Shown piece by piece: positions 43,721 to 55,030 of a stretch of DNA of 64,000 bases (position 1 is the first letter of the stretch; every line of letters begins with the position of its first letter). The notes beneath the pieces were generated by a model, which had not been told where the DNA came from, did no database searches, and saw only the letters and a program-made list of their open reading frames with translations. This DNA comes from Euonymus europaeus (Eukaryota > Streptophyta > Magnoliopsida > Celastrales > Celastraceae), in NCBI GenBank assembly GCA_963580455.1, contig OY756960.1, forward strand, positions 2,852,001 to 2,916,000, in the 5' to 3' direction. The translations under genes and the position numbers were made by a program.

Positions 43721-46700
43721 ATGGAAGAGCCTGGACAGCTTAAACGTAACTTCATGCATGCTACGTCTGGGGCAATTGCGGGTGGTATATCTCGCTTGGC
43801 GACATCCCCCCTCGATGTTATTAAGATTAGATTTCAGGTTGGGCGGTTCGTTTCTTCTTTGCTTATGTTGAATTTGATTCATTTTGGTATAATTATGTGG
43901 AAACCTGGATTGTGCACCGTTGCCAGTTGTTCCAAAATTTTGTCAAATTTTAATCGTTGTGTTGGGCTGTCCTAGAACTCTAGATGTTTGTTGTCTTGGT
44001 AGGGGCGAGAGTTCATTCAATAGAGCTTTGATAATATTTTTCTATGCCGGTTGTACGGCTAACGTGGACTACTTAATGCAAATAGGGGATTATTGAACGT
44101 ATTGCTCTTTGTATTCTCTCTTTGAAAAGGTTATAAAGATATGGTTGTGAAATGAGACTCTTGAGGTAACTAATCCGTTATCCACAACTGCTTGCAAATT
44201 TCCAATGTGAAATGGAGACATTGTTTTAGGCAGGCAGTTCTAAGAATGTTTTTTAAAAAATATTCAATAATGAGCTTTGGAAAGTTTGATATAGTGACTG
44301 TGGCGATACTTGTGTTCTGACTTCTGACTTCTATGTAAAACATAAAACTGATATTGATGCTAATTTATTTTGTCAACAGGTTCAACTGGAGCCCACATCT
44401 TCATGGTCTTTGGCTCGTGGAAATATGTATGGACCTTCAAAGTATACTGGAATGTTTCAGGCAACAAAGGATATATTTAGGGAAGAAGGTTTACCGGTAT
44501 GAGCTTTGAAAATTTATCATACGATACTCTGTTGATACTTACGGGATGCTTCTCTTCTTCGGATTCACATATTTTGACCAAGGAAACTTTCAGCTATTCT
44601 CCACAGTTAATTCAAGATAGTTGCTTATGGCAGGGTTTCTGGCGTGGTAATGTCCCAGCTTTACTTATGTATATGCAATATGGTGCCATACAATTTGCTG
44701 TGTTAAACAAAATAAAAACATTTGCCTCTGGTTCTTCTAAGACAGGTATCTACACATCAAACTTGTAAAAAAAGGTTCTTAATTGTTTAATGTCTTTTTC
44801 TCTACTTTCGGACAGTTGGACATATTACACAACTAATTTTTCATGGCAGCCTAGAGAAAGCTGTTTTTTTTTTTATTACTTATATTCTGTAATCCCTGTT
44901 TTGTTGCATGAGACGATCTCAATTTGTTTATTAATTTGCCAAACTTTTTTTCGGGAGATGATTACAATCACTTTCATCATCACTCTTATCGTATGCTAAA
45001 CATTATATATATACACCGTACAGTAAGTTCATTTACACACACACACACACTCACGAACTTACTGTACGTACCATGTAGGCTTGTTTTATGATTGGATGTG
45101 CTCATTTGTTGTATGCAGAGGATCATACTCATTTGAGTCCTCATCTTTCTTACGTCAGCGGGTCATTAGCAGGATGTGCAGCTACTATTGGATCGTATCC
45201 GCTCGATCTCATACGAACAGTATTAGCCTCACAGGGTGAACCAAAGGTATGAGATATGAAAACATGACCTCATTTTTGTTTTTGAATTAGTTCTTGAAAC
45301 ATTTATAGCTATATATTGAATAGCCTGAGAACATGAACGAACCCATAGCTGTCACGAATTAGTCATGATTATTGTATCTTTTTCCTTATAATGTTTTTTG
45401 GTACATGAGAACTGCAAGCTCTCCTTCTTCAATGAAATCCCTTCTATGACGCGAATATCATCTGCTGGTCTCTACAGGCCCATGTGATCTCTTCAATCTT
45501 CATTTGATGGACATGATAAGTGTTATAGCATTAAAATTTTAATACCCAAATGCTATTAACAATAGTATTTAGTATTATCATAAAACAACTATGGAATATA
45601 GATATCATTTTAAATGTTCAACGGATCTTCCTCTTTACTTTTCACTCTCTATTTCTTAACTAGCTAGTGGCTATTTGTAGGTTTATCCCACCATGAGGTC
45701 TGCATTTATTGACACAGTCAGAGCTCGTGGCTTCCGAGGGTTGTATGCTGGATTGACTCCAACTCTGGTACAGATTATTCCCTATGCTGGCCTGCAATTT
45801 GGAACCTATGATACATTTCAGCGTTGGGCCATGGTGAGTTCTCTTTCCTCTCCCCCGTATTGAGATGCTTTGTCTAAAATAAGATAACATCTATTGGAAT
45901 TAGATCAAGAGAATGTTTGGGACTTATGCAGTGAGCAACTAAATATCAAAGACACATCTTATGCATGTTGCGACTTGTGATTCTTAGTAGCAATTCAGCA
46001 AATTCAATTTTAGACCAAAATTTGTCCATTCGTAGTTGATTTCCTTTTTACCACCCAAACTAGTTGTCATTTTGACGTATCTTGATGTGTCTTTGATGTA
46101 GGCCTGGAATCGCCATCGTTCTTCCATTCCAAGTTCAATAGGTACTGATGACAGCCTTTCTAGTTTTCAACGTGTTGTCTGTGGGTTAGCAGCTGGGACC
46201 TCTGCCAAACTCGTCTGCCATCCTGTTGATGTGGTCAAGAAAAGGTTCCAGGTGATTAAAGCATTTCGTGTTCTGTTTGAGGATCATAATAATGCAGTGA
46301 GTTCCAAGTTGGTTAAAACTGTCATGCTTAATGAGCTCATAGTGATTATTTATATGTGTGATAGTTTGAGTAGGTAGTAAGATTATTTTACCCTAATGAA
46401 TTCATGTATACATCCACAAGAACACTGAGCATAAATGTCGTAAATAAAATTGCATAGATGCCCCTTTGAAACCATTAAATTGTTCTAAAGGGTGTGTTTG
46501 GTTGGTAAGCAGTTTGGAAACTAGCATATATGGTAGCACATATGTTGGTTTAAATGCTAGCATATATGTTGGTTGAACTATTGTGACTGTTTAATAGAGC
46601 GTGTGGACGATGTGAATTTGTTTCCATGTTCTAATTCACAGATTGAAGGATTGCCGAGGCACCCCAAGTATGGGGCTCGGGTGGAGCAGAATTCTTACAA

Positions 46701-46860
46701 AAACATGATTGATGCACTACGTCGGATAATTGTGGCTGAAAGTTGGGCTGGTCTCTATAAAGGCATCATTCCATCGATTGTTAAGGCCGCACCTGCTTCT
46801 GCTGTAACATTTGTGGCATATGATTATGCATCATATTTGTTAGCGTCTATTTTGACTTGA
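43721..46860 (+). CDS. Mitochondrial carrier, thiamine pyrophosphate carrier-like, copy 1
   Basis: Coding exons 43721-43837, 44380-44496, 44634-44745, 45119-45246, 45681-45833, 46102-46251 and 46642-46860, after a non-coding leader exon ending at 43486, give 331 residues. The three mitochondrial carrier signatures are present: [20 protein letters not shown] and [11 protein letters not shown], each ahead of a G-rich second helix, so the protein should have six helices in the inner membrane. Overall identity fits the plant thiamine pyrophosphate transporter group ([52 protein letters not shown]). Compared with copy 2 it has unusual changes: [10 protein letters not shown] for [10 protein letters not shown] in helix 2 and LVQIIPYAG for LVEIIPYAG in helix 4. 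No frame is broken; it may be diverged in substrate or on the way to loss. Confidence 0.88.
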
Positions 46861-47045
46861 ATCTAACCAAGCTTTTTTATTTCATTGTTGGATCCCTCAT
46901 TGTTCTCATGAAAAGGCCTTCACACCTAGGCAAAAAATAGGTATCATCAGGAAATTATATTTTTTGCTTGCTAGTTGTTTACTTGAAGAGAAATGGCCTT
47001 CACACTAGGCTTTGAATAAATTATTGTCTTTTGTATAAGGGGTAA

Positions 47046-47340
47046 GAGCAATTCCAATGGAAGTTAGTAAATTAGATTGCTATAATTGAATTATAGCGCA
47101 GGGAAATTGATTCCAACCCAAAGTTCTATGATGGGTTGCTACTTATTTTTTGGCCTAATCCATATAATTCTCTGCAATTTTAGCTATCAACTATTATATT
47201 ATTATTCCCTCCATTTTTAGCACATTTTCTACTCTCCCTAGAGAAGTGCTAAAAATAGTACTCAAGGTGTTGTGTGCTGTAATTGCCTCTCATTTACCAC
47301 CCCCGGAGCCTCATTTTTGTAAAATGGGTTGGAGTTGCTC
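47046..47340. mobile_element. Tourist-like MITE with GAGCA...TGCTC ends
   Basis: GAGCAATTCCAATGG and the reverse of GGTTGGAGTTGCTC are terminal inverted repeats flanked by TAA at 47043-47045 and 47341-47343. 295 bp, non-coding, same family style as 23271 and 55507. Confidence 0.8.
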
Positions 47341-48360
47341 TAAGTGTTGCCTGGGCTCTCTTTGGGAGAATGTTGAGTGGTAACTCACACATACCAAGAT
47401 CGATATGCCCTGCCATCAGGACATCCATCTTCAAAAACACACTAGTAATTCTTGAAAATCATGTGTTGGCCTAAAATAGTGTTATATTGCAAGTGTGCAA
47501 GAGATTAAAGTATCTTGAACTGTAGATTGATCAAATTACACCAATTACTATTTAACTAATATCAAACGAAAATACTAATTACCTCGAGACCTTAGCAATT
47601 TTAGAATGGCAGTTGTTCCCACAACTCTTACCACATGGCCCTCAAGTTAGTTACCAATCCCACCTTTTTAAGATCAATTTCTGCACACCTCTTAATGAAC
47701 TTGTACCTGATCTTATAAATTCTTTCTTCATGGGCTGATATCTTGGACCGGTTTCTTCTAACACACACAACATTATCTATCTGGGCTGGTGTCATTTAAT
47801 CATTATAGGCCAAGCTTCTTGGGCCGGTATGAGTATGGTGCCAACAACATGTTAAGTGCTTGTGGTTTCCCGAAAAGATATACTCATATCCTCTCTCATA
47901 CTCTTTTCTTTTGCCATCTTTTTTCTATTTTTTTACGAGCACTGGATGGAGTCACGAATGACTATGTTTACTGTAAATTAATTACAATGTCATAAAAAAA
48001 AATTTAAAAAAATCATGATTGTGTTTCGATTGAGATTACGTGAATTAGAGGCGAACCCCGGAAAGAGATTTGCACTGAGAAGAGGAGCGTGGAAGAGACC
48101 AACACCCTTATCACATAAAAGCAAGCCCAATGAGTGCAGATGCTAAGTTAAAAAACCAATTTGGGATGGCAGCGAGCTTGACGCCATAAGAGTCGACCTC
48201 ATTTATGGTGCATAATAAGAGCAATGGATCAGATAATCTGGTTTTAAGCAAGGCTGACTGCCCTTGAGTCTTTTCTTTGCTTTCTCCACTCCCTCCTGTA
48301 CTCTCTCTGCATGGCCATCCATATTGATGCCCATTTGTCTTCTCCCCTTCTTCTTAATAT

Positions 48361-48800
48361 ATGTCTCTGTTTATCAAAAAAATAAGAGCAATGAAAGCTC
48401 TTGAAGAAATGACCACTTCCCCTGTTACCCGAGAGGTCAGAAAAAGGGAAGTCTCTAAAAAGTTGGTCATGTCGATCTTTGAGCAATTCAACGATCGAAC
48501 TAATTCAATGTCGCACCTAGACCAAGTTATGCGAAAGATTACCTTGTGGGATGGGGACGAACAAATCTTATGTAAAGACTTCCCATCGTCCTTGGGTTTG
48601 ATTGCCTTGCGATGGTTCCAGCAGCTTCCTCTAAATGCAATATCATCATGATAGGAGATTGCAAGACAATTCTTCAATTGCTTCATTGTCGATAGCCGGG
48701 AACCAAAAACTCCTAGTTCTTTGCTCACCATGAAGCGAAACAGCGGGAAATATTTTTTTTTACTACCTCTCAAAAATATTTGTAGATGTGAGCCCAAATG
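48361..48800 (+). mobile_element. Ty3/gypsy gag remnant
   Basis: The plus strand reads QILCKDFPSSLGLIALRWFQ, then QLPLNAISS and, after two stops, EIARQFFNCFIVDSREPKT. This is the core of a retrotransposon gag domain (W...LP.gSI.sw..l...F...F). Isolated and degenerate. Confidence 0.65.
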
Positions 48801-49371
48801 GAAGATGTGACGAACGGATAAACGTCATGTGCTAAAGGTGGAAATGCTGAAAGAAAAATGGTCACTCTCATCGAGAAAAGTGGACAATAGGTCTCAAGGT
48901 GACCGATCCAAGCAAGAAAATAGAGATTCCTCAGGTCGGGTCGACCATAATAAGGCAAGACAGAGATTTAATAAATAGTGTAGAGTTTAATATGTCAATT
49001 CTGACACGAATGTCTACTAGTTTATGGAGGTTGTTTAATGAATGAAGAGGACATCTATCAGTTTATGGAGTCATCAGTTGATTGTTTAATAACTTTTATT
49101 AGTTTAGATTGTATATTTCAATCTATAGTCAAGTGGGTAATTTAGTCTTTTGTTGCTTTAGAGCTCTTTTTGGAGGGTTTATTTTTAGTCTTTAGTTGCC
49201 GCATGTGGCAGAATAACATCTTGAATTTTAAAGGAAAGTTTCACACTGTGTGTGCTGTTCACTGAATTCTAATTTTTTTGTGGAATTGATCGCTGGATAT
49301 CTTTCCTTATACCACACTATTGACTGCGTCAAATTCACAACCTCTTTTATGAGATCATGAGAGAACCATAC

Positions 49372-49682
49372 TGTGACGACCCGGCCCAGCTCGACAGCCC
49401 ATCTGGCCCGCCCGGCACCTAGGCCTCACATTCAGGCTCCATGGGCCCTACCCCCAACCCATCCCTTGAATTCACACTTAAGTGATGTACCAAGGAGGTT
49501 GTTGCCATGGGCGCCATGTTAAAGGCTAGGTGGAGGGTTCGAATCCTAGCAACAACCTCCTTCGTACATCACTTAAGTGTGGATTCAAGGGATGGGTTGG
49601 GGGTAGGGCCCATGGAGCCTGAATGTGAGGCCTAGGTGCCGGGCGGGTCAGATGGGCTGTCGAGCTGGGCCGGGTCGCCACA
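49372..49682. repeat. 134-bp-arm inverted duplication of a SINE
   Basis: Left arm 49372-49505 is the reverse complement of right arm 49549-49682 with about four mismatches. The 43-base loop contains GGTTCGAATCC (49536-49546), a consensus RNA polymerase III B box. The right arm plus loop is the body and tail of the SINE seen complete on the minus strand at 49725-49962; the left arm is a fold-back copy of the tail. Confidence 0.85.
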
Positions 49683-49724
49683 GAAAAACTACATTTTTAA
49701 GAGTTTCCCCAGCCAAGTGTCCAA

Positions 49725-49962
49725 CATGACAGCCCGTCTGGCCCGCCCGGCACCACCTCGCCACTGGGTACGGCCAGGGAAGTACCCAGTGGACCAGGCA
49801 ATCCGGCCCCACGTTCAGGCTACATGGGCCCTACCCCCAACCCATCCTTTGAATCCACACTTAAGTGATGTACCAAGGAGGTTGTTGCTAGGATTTGAAC
49901 CCTCCACCTAGCCTTTAACATAGTGCCCATGGCAACCCATGTCACCAACTAAGCCATGACTT
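49725..49962 (-). mobile_element. tRNA-derived SINE
   Basis: Reading the minus strand, TGGCTTAGTTGG at 49945-49956 is an A box and GGTTCAAATCC at 49891-49901 a B box, 43 bp apart, followed by a tail region shared with the inverted duplication at 49372-49682. There is no coding sequence. The tRNA-like head and internal promoter are diagnostic; target duplications were not resolved. Confidence 0.72.
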
Positions 49963-50616
49963 ATTAATATAACTATTTTTGTGTCTCATCCATCTCAAAT
50001 ACTGAGATAGACCCACATCACTCATGTAAAATTATGGCGTCATATGATTAGTATATAAAATTATGGCCACACAATATTAGTCTATAACATACGAGATAGT
50101 TGTGACCAAAAAAATTTGAATTGTATGTTAGTTAAAAAATATATATTTATAGTGTTTTTTCTTTTTTGAGTCAGGGACATTGAGAATTGGGAGATTTGAA
50201 CTCATTCTCTATTAGTAGGATCAATCCTTAGGCACGTATTGATTGTCGTTCAATTGCACACTCACTTGCATATTCGTAGTGTTTAACATTATCAAATTAC
50301 AAGAAAATCATGAATGACTCATATGATATTAATGTATGTGGTGTCTTATATAAGTTTGGAGTTTCAGTCTCCCAACCCCATTTACATGTACTAAAAAAAC
50401 ATTATCAAATTACGAATTTACAGAATTTTTGAAAAAAAAATAAAATTCAATATTGTCTAAAATGAACATTGCGTAAATTGCTTAAATTAATATATTATAA
50501 TCTCTGAAGAAAGTCGGAAAAGGCAAGCTCCATCTTTCCCAGAAAATCATATAAGGCGGCAAATACCCCATTCCGCCTCACGCTTCTGCTTCTTCTCTCT
50601 TTATTTAACGTCTACA

Positions 50617-50899
50617 ATGGCTAGTTGTTCCTGCGCTCTGTCAAGGCATGTACACCTCTTTTCCGGACGCTTGTTTATTCAATCTTCATACTAATCGTTG
50701 TAATTACGTTTTTGATCTCTGAGTTTTGAAGTTGTGCCTCGAGAACTCACAATCTATCGCAAAACCCTAAATCTTTCGTTTGTTGTGTTGGATTTTGATA
50801 TTTTCGTATTATTTAACATTTGATTCATTTGTCAACTCGTTCTTCAACTGGCCTTTTATTGTTCAGGTTGTAGCATTTCCTGAGAGGGATTCTTTGGAT
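50617..50899 (+). promoter_or_regulatory. Upstream ORF and probable GC-AG leader intron of carrier copy 2
   Basis: The leader exon contains an ATG at 50617 and appears to end at 50645, where copy 1 has GG|GTATGC but copy 2 has AAG|GCATGT, a GC-type donor. Exon 2 starts at 50877 after TTCAG. With this splice the small frame MASCSCALSRL ends at TAG just as in copy 1. Without splicing the leader changes. Inferred from comparing the two copies. Confidence 0.45.
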
Positions 50900-52751
50900 A
50901 TGGAAGAGCCAGGGCAGCTTAAATTGGACTTCATTCATGCTATGGCTGGGGCAATTTCGGGTGGTATATCTCGCACCGTGACATCCCCTCTTGATGTTAT
51001 TAAGATTAGATTTCAGGTTGGATGATTCGTTTCTCCTTTACTTGTGTTGGATTTGATTCGTTTTGGTATAGTTATATGGTAACCTAGATTGTGTTGCTAT
51101 TGCTCCTAGAAGTCTAGAAATTCGTTGCCTTGTTAGGGGCGGGGATTTCATTCAATAGAGCTTTGGTAATATTTTTCTACGTGGATGATGGGGCTATTGT
51201 GGAATCCTTGATGCAAATAAGGGATTATGGAACAGATTAGTTTTCTTATTCTATGTTTAGAAAGGTTATAAAGATATGTGGTTGTGAATGAGACTCTTGA
51301 GGTAACTAATCAGTTACTGACAACTGCTTGCAAATTTCTGATGTGAAATTGAGACATTATTCTATGCAGTTAGTTCTAAGTTCATTTTTTCATTTTTTAA
51401 TTCTCAATATTGAGCTTTGGAAAGTTTGATATAGTGACTCTGGCAGTCTGGCTATACACTGATACTTCTAATCTGCTGGACTTGACCTAGGTTCTTCACC
51501 ATGGAAATCGCTCCTTGATAAAATCAGATCCATACCATCCGTGCCCTTCTGGCACATCATTTATTTCGATTCCATCAGAGGTAGATCTAGAAAAAGTTAA
51601 AGATGAAATTAGGGGAATACAATATTCTTTGAAATCCTACACCCTTGATCCAATTCTTCCTTTCCTATTCAGGAAAATATGTTTCAAGACTTTAAGCGAC
51701 TGAGCTATAGGCAAGGGGGTTATATTTCTTGTCTTATCTTAAAAATTATGTATGTTAAACGGGAAAGGAATGGTTAGCTGAAATTTGAATTTTCTGTTGG
51801 TTGTATTTGTTATGTGCATATCTATCCACGCTGATACTTGTGTTTTGACTCCTGTGTAAAACATAAAACTAGTATTGATGCTCAAAATTATATTTTTTGT
51901 CAACAGGTTCAACTGGAGCCCACATCTTCATGGGCTTTGGTTCGTGGAAATCTGTCTGGAACTTCAAAGTATACTGGAATGCTTCAGGCAACAAAGGATA
52001 TATTTAGGGAAGAAGGTTTACCGGTATGAGCTTTGAAATTTTATCAGACAATACTCTGTTGATACTTTTGGAATGATTTTCTTATTCGGATTCTCATTTT
52101 TTATCCAATCAAGCTTTCAGCTATTCTCTACATTTAATTAAAGATGGTTGCTTATGGCAGGGTTTCTGGCGTGGTAATGTCCCAGCTTTACTTATGGTCA
52201 TGCCATATACTGCCATACAATTTGCAGTGTTACACAAAATAAAAACATTTGCTTCTGGTTCTTCTAAGACAGGTATACACATCAAACTTAGGGGGAAAAA
52301 GTTCTTAATTTATTTTTCCTTCACAATGTTTTTTTCTCTACATTTGGATTTTGGACAGTTTACACCCAACTAGTCTAATTGCTAATGGCAGCCTAGAGAA
52401 AGCTGAATTTTTTTCGTGCTTATATTCTGTAAATCCCTGTTTTGTAGCATGAGACGATCTCAGTTGTTTATTTGCTAACCTTTTCCCTGGAAATGATTAT
52501 AATCACTTTCATCATTATACTCTATCATAATATATATATATACAATATATATATATATATATATAATAGAGAGAGAGAGTAGTGCTCATATGCGGACACC
52601 TGTAAGTTCACACTTACGGGTGTTCGCTTTTTGTTCAAAGGATTCAAATTTTTTGGGCCCTACAAGGAAATCACTTTGGGTAGGGTGGAGTGGAGGCCCA
52701 TATGTGAGAATTTTCATACACACAAACACACAGACACACACACACACACAT

Positions 52752-52790
<39 letters not shown>

Positions 52791-55030
52791 CTTACTGTAC
52801 TGACCATTTAATCTCTGTATTATGATTGGATCTGCTCGAGTTTTTTTGCTAATAGATTTGGGTACAGACGTACAGTTCATGCCTTGAAGCTTAGCTTACT
52901 GCTGTTTCTCACTCTTTTATGTTGTTCTGGATATTTTATTGTATGCAGAGGATCAGATTCATTTGAGTCCTTATCTTTCTTACGTCAGTGGGTCATTAGC
53001 AGGATGTGCAGCTACTGTTGGATCGTATCCATTCGATCTCTTACGAACAGTGTTAGCGTCACAAGGTGAACCAAAGGTATGAGATATGAAAACATGACCT
53101 CATTTTTGCTTTTAAATTAGTTCTTGAAACATTTATAGCTATATATTGAATAGTCTGAGAACATGACCCCATATATGTCACAAATTAGTCATATGATTAT
53201 TTTATCTTTTTCCTTATAATATTGTTTGTACATGAGAACCGCAAGCTCCCCTTCCGGAGTGAAATCCCTGCAATGCCGTGAATAACATCTACTGGTCTCT
53301 ACGGGCCCATGTGATCTCATCAATCTCCATTTGATGGATCATTAAGTGTTATAGCATTAAAATTTTCATACCCGAATGCTTAACAGGAGTATTTAGTATT
53401 ACCATAAACAACTATGGAATATAGATATCATTTTAAATGTTCAACACATCTTCATCTTTACTTACTAGTGGCTATTTGTAGGTCTATCCCACCATGAGGT
53501 CAGCATTTATTGACATAATCAGAGCTCGTGGATTTCAAGGATTGTATGCTGGATTGACTCCAACTCTGGTAGAGATTATTCCCTATGCTGGGCTCCAATT
53601 TGGAACCTATGATACATTTAAACGTTGGGCCATGGTGAGTTCTCTTTACTCTCTCCCATATTGAGATCCTTTTGTCTAAAATAAAGAAATTTGAATGCCT
53701 ATAAAATTTCCAATTTCTATATATATATTTTTTAGATTCCCTCCCTCCTGTTTGCATAAATTTTCATGCACTAAGTGGATGTAGACACTGTACCAGTCTT
53801 CTACTGAGGAGCTGCTGCATTTAACTGATTTATATGTGCCAGCGTGCCAACGTGGGGCAAACACGCTGGTAATGACACTAGAGAAGCTGCTTTGAAACAA
53901 AACTAAGCTGAAACTTTTGAAGGGAAAAAAGATTACTATTGAAGCAGATGAAGTATTGCAATTCTAACTAGCAGTTCAGAAATTTCCATTTTAAACCAAA
54001 ATTTGTCATTCGTAGTTGATTTGCTTTTACCACCCAAACTAGTTGATACTCAGACATATCTTGACTTGCTTTTGTTGTAGGCCTGGAATCGCCATCATTC
54101 TTCTCTTCCAAGTTCAATAGTTACCGATGACAGCCCTTCTAGCTTTCAACATTTTGTCTGTGGGTTTGCAGCTGGGACCTTTGCCAAAGTCGTTTGCCAT
54201 CCTCTTGATGTGGTCAAGAAAAGGTTCCAGGTGATTAAAATATTTCGTGTGCTGTTTTAAGGATCATAATGCAGTTAGAAAATCAGAAAATTAGAATTAC
54301 TTTACTTGTTTGATATTCAATTCCAAGTTGGTAAAAATCTATTTTACTTAATGTGCTCATAGAGATTATTTAGATGTGATAGTCTGAGTAGAGGTAGTAA
54401 GATTATTTTTACCCTAATGAATTCATGTATATATCCGCAAGAACGCTGAGCTGCCTGACCATAAATACTGTATATTTTATTTTAATAACATCGTATCGAT
54501 GCCCCTTTGAAACCGTTAAATTGTTCTAATTTATCCTCCTAAGTGTTTGTTTCATGCTACTACACTGATCTCATGATTTTATCATATGAACATGTATTTT
54601 TTTGTTTTTATTGACGAATGGAATTGTCAGCTTTACAATTGTCCTTTAGGTTCTCTATACTATTCTCGCTAATCCTTCGAAGATACTTTGGAGCCTCTTT
54701 TTGTGAATGTTCCATTCTAAGTATAGTCAGAATAAATACTCCTATATTGCAATTTTTCTGTCTTGAAATAGAGCGGAAGATGCGACCTTGTTTCCATGTG
54801 CTAATTTACAGATTGAAGGATTACCGAGACACTCCAAGTATGGTGCTCGGGTGGAGCAGCATGCTTACAAAAATATGATTGATGCTCTACGTCGGATAGT
54901 TGTGGCAGAAGGCTGGGCTGGTCTTTATAAGGGCATGGTTCCATCGACTGTTAAGGCCGCACCTGCTGCTGCTGTTACATTTGTGGCATATGAACGGGCA
55001 TCAGATTGGTTAGAGTCTATTTTGATTTGA
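50900..55030 (+). CDS. Mitochondrial carrier, thiamine pyrophosphate carrier-like, copy 2
   Basis: Coding exons 50900-51016, 51907-52023, 52161-52272, 52949-53076, 53482-53634, 54081-54230 and 54812-55030, with exon lengths identical to copy 1, give 331 residues. Signatures [20 protein letters not shown] and [11 protein letters not shown] mark the three carrier repeats. Blocks [40 protein letters not shown] and [20 protein letters not shown] match the conserved plant thiamine pyrophosphate carrier pattern, so this copy looks like the functional reference. It should import cytosolic thiamine diphosphate into mitochondria for 2-oxoacid dehydrogenases (family knowledge). The second intron (51017-51906) is about 350 bp longer than in copy 1, and the fourth holds microsatellites. 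The start at 50900 matches copy 1; the exon 2 frame is also open upstream ([11 protein letters not shown]) but not with a conserved ATG. Confidence 0.92.
52530..52790. repeat. Microsatellite cluster in intron of carrier copy 2
   Basis: (TA)n near 52532-52567, (GA)n, (CA)n near 52718-52752 and (TA)n at 52755-52787, with an insertion between them that copy 1 lacks. Copy 1 has only a short (CA)n at 45036-45051. Confidence 0.8.

Larger units (their letters stand above)
46861..50516. other. Spacer between the carrier genes
   Basis: Contains a MITE (47046-47340), gypsy gag debris (48361-48800), SINE-derived sequence (49372-49962) and a duplicated promoter segment starting near 50410 that matches 43230-43390. 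No gene is seen. Confidence 0.7.

Noticed and set aside
49536..49546. tRNA gene suggested by GGTTCGAATCC
   Set aside because: Only the B box is present in the loop, there is no acceptor stem or anticodon arm, and the sequence is part of a repeated SINE.
52590..52811. 73-residue frames on both strands in the carrier copy 2 intron
   Set aside because: They consist mostly of translated (CA)n and (TA)n microsatellite.
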